From assembly GCF_002796985.1 (NCBI RefSeq), contig NZ_PEKX01000004.1:122071-186070 (forward strand): 64,000 nucleotides of DNA, in the 5' to 3' direction. Of this stretch, positions 63,887-64,000 are shown piece after piece. A program made the position numbers and the translations under genes. Origin of the DNA: Pseudomonas sp. Lineage in GTDB: Bacteria > Pseudomonadota > Gammaproteobacteria > Pseudomonadales > Pseudomonadaceae. How positions within the stretch are numbered: position 1 is the stretch's first letter; every line of letters starts with the position of its first letter. Below the pieces are notes generated by a model, which searched no databases, was not told the DNA's origin, and saw only the letters and a list, made by a program, of their open reading frames with translations.

Positions 63887-63988
63887 GGAGTGGTCGTCGG
63901 CTCGGCTTCGGTAACAGGTCGGACCATAAAGCAAAATCGAGGCCGGCGTGGGTAACGGTTGGTAAACGGGAGCGGACTGGTGGGTCGC

Positions 63989-64000
63989 GGGGGGGGGGGG
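63989..64000. repeat. Terminal run of at least 12 G
   Basis: The last 12 bases of the window are all G, preceded by GGGTCGC. No other such run occurs in the window (next longest is nine, at 4342-4350). It may be real or an artefact of a sequence end. Confidence 0.9.

Overview
The window is high-GC DNA with the gene style of a Pseudomonas, probably of the aeruginosa/nitroreducens/citronellolis type. Support for this includes dense convergent and divergent operons, ATGA-coupled genes, LAL-type LuxR regulators, several FadE-like acyl-CoA dehydrogenases, DUF1302/DUF1329 pairs and a clade-2-like type VI secretion cluster. The species is an inference. No rRNA, tRNA, CRISPR array or insertion sequence was seen.

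Region 1 (1-20991, all minus strand) is most of a T6SS operon read right to left: tssB, tssC, tssK, tssL(dotU), an OmpA-domain protein, hcp, clpV, vgrG, an effector/immunity block, a PAAR protein, a membrane protein and tssM, which runs off the left edge. The order resembles enterobacterial clusters such as that of Klebsiella. A strong intrinsic terminator sits directly after hcp. The effector block holds an M15-like peptidoglycan peptidase whose reading frame is cut by an amber codon, a small intact putative immunity protein, a frameshifted secreted protein, a membrane protein, a class-3 lipase effector with a visible Ser/Asp/His triad, and two tandem paralogous lipoproteins, one frameshifted at a run of nine G. 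The part from about 7.0 to 9.1 kb is clearly more AT-rich than its surroundings.

Region 2 (21.4-28.2 kb) holds a remnant of a PepSY-type iron-uptake membrane protein, a small membrane protein and an MFS transporter, then intergenic repeats, an ABC ATPase, a small membrane protein, and a minus-strand set of sulfatase, HisD/HpsN-like dehydrogenase and thioesterase.

Region 3 (28.3-58.1 kb) is lipid and acyl-CoA catabolism controlled, by inference, by three large MalT/LAL-family regulators. Block A is a three-gene beta-oxidation operon (acyl-CoA dehydrogenase, FadB-like protein, thiolase). Block B is an HSL-type hydrolase, a small basic protein, a class-III-like PHA synthase and a GNAT. Regulator 1 lies between A and B, and both promoter regions carry the palindrome CCACTC-N5-GAGTGG. 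Block C is a seven-gene minus-strand operon with an alpha-methylacyl-CoA racemase-type enzyme, SCP-x-like thiolase, two MaoC-type hydratase halves, SDR, acyl-CoA dehydrogenase and acyl-CoA ligase. Together these make a full beta-oxidation turn suited to alpha-methyl-branched acyl-CoAs. Regulators 2 and 3 are tail-to-tail and share the stop tetranucleotide CTAG. Regulator 3 is divergent from a DUF1302 outer-membrane protein, a DUF1329 protein and another acyl-CoA dehydrogenase.

Region 4 (58.4-64.0 kb) has small hypothetical genes, a DUF2817/M14-like metallopeptidase, an MFS transporter coupled to an M20 amidohydrolase, and a LysR regulator. The window ends in a run of at least 12 G.
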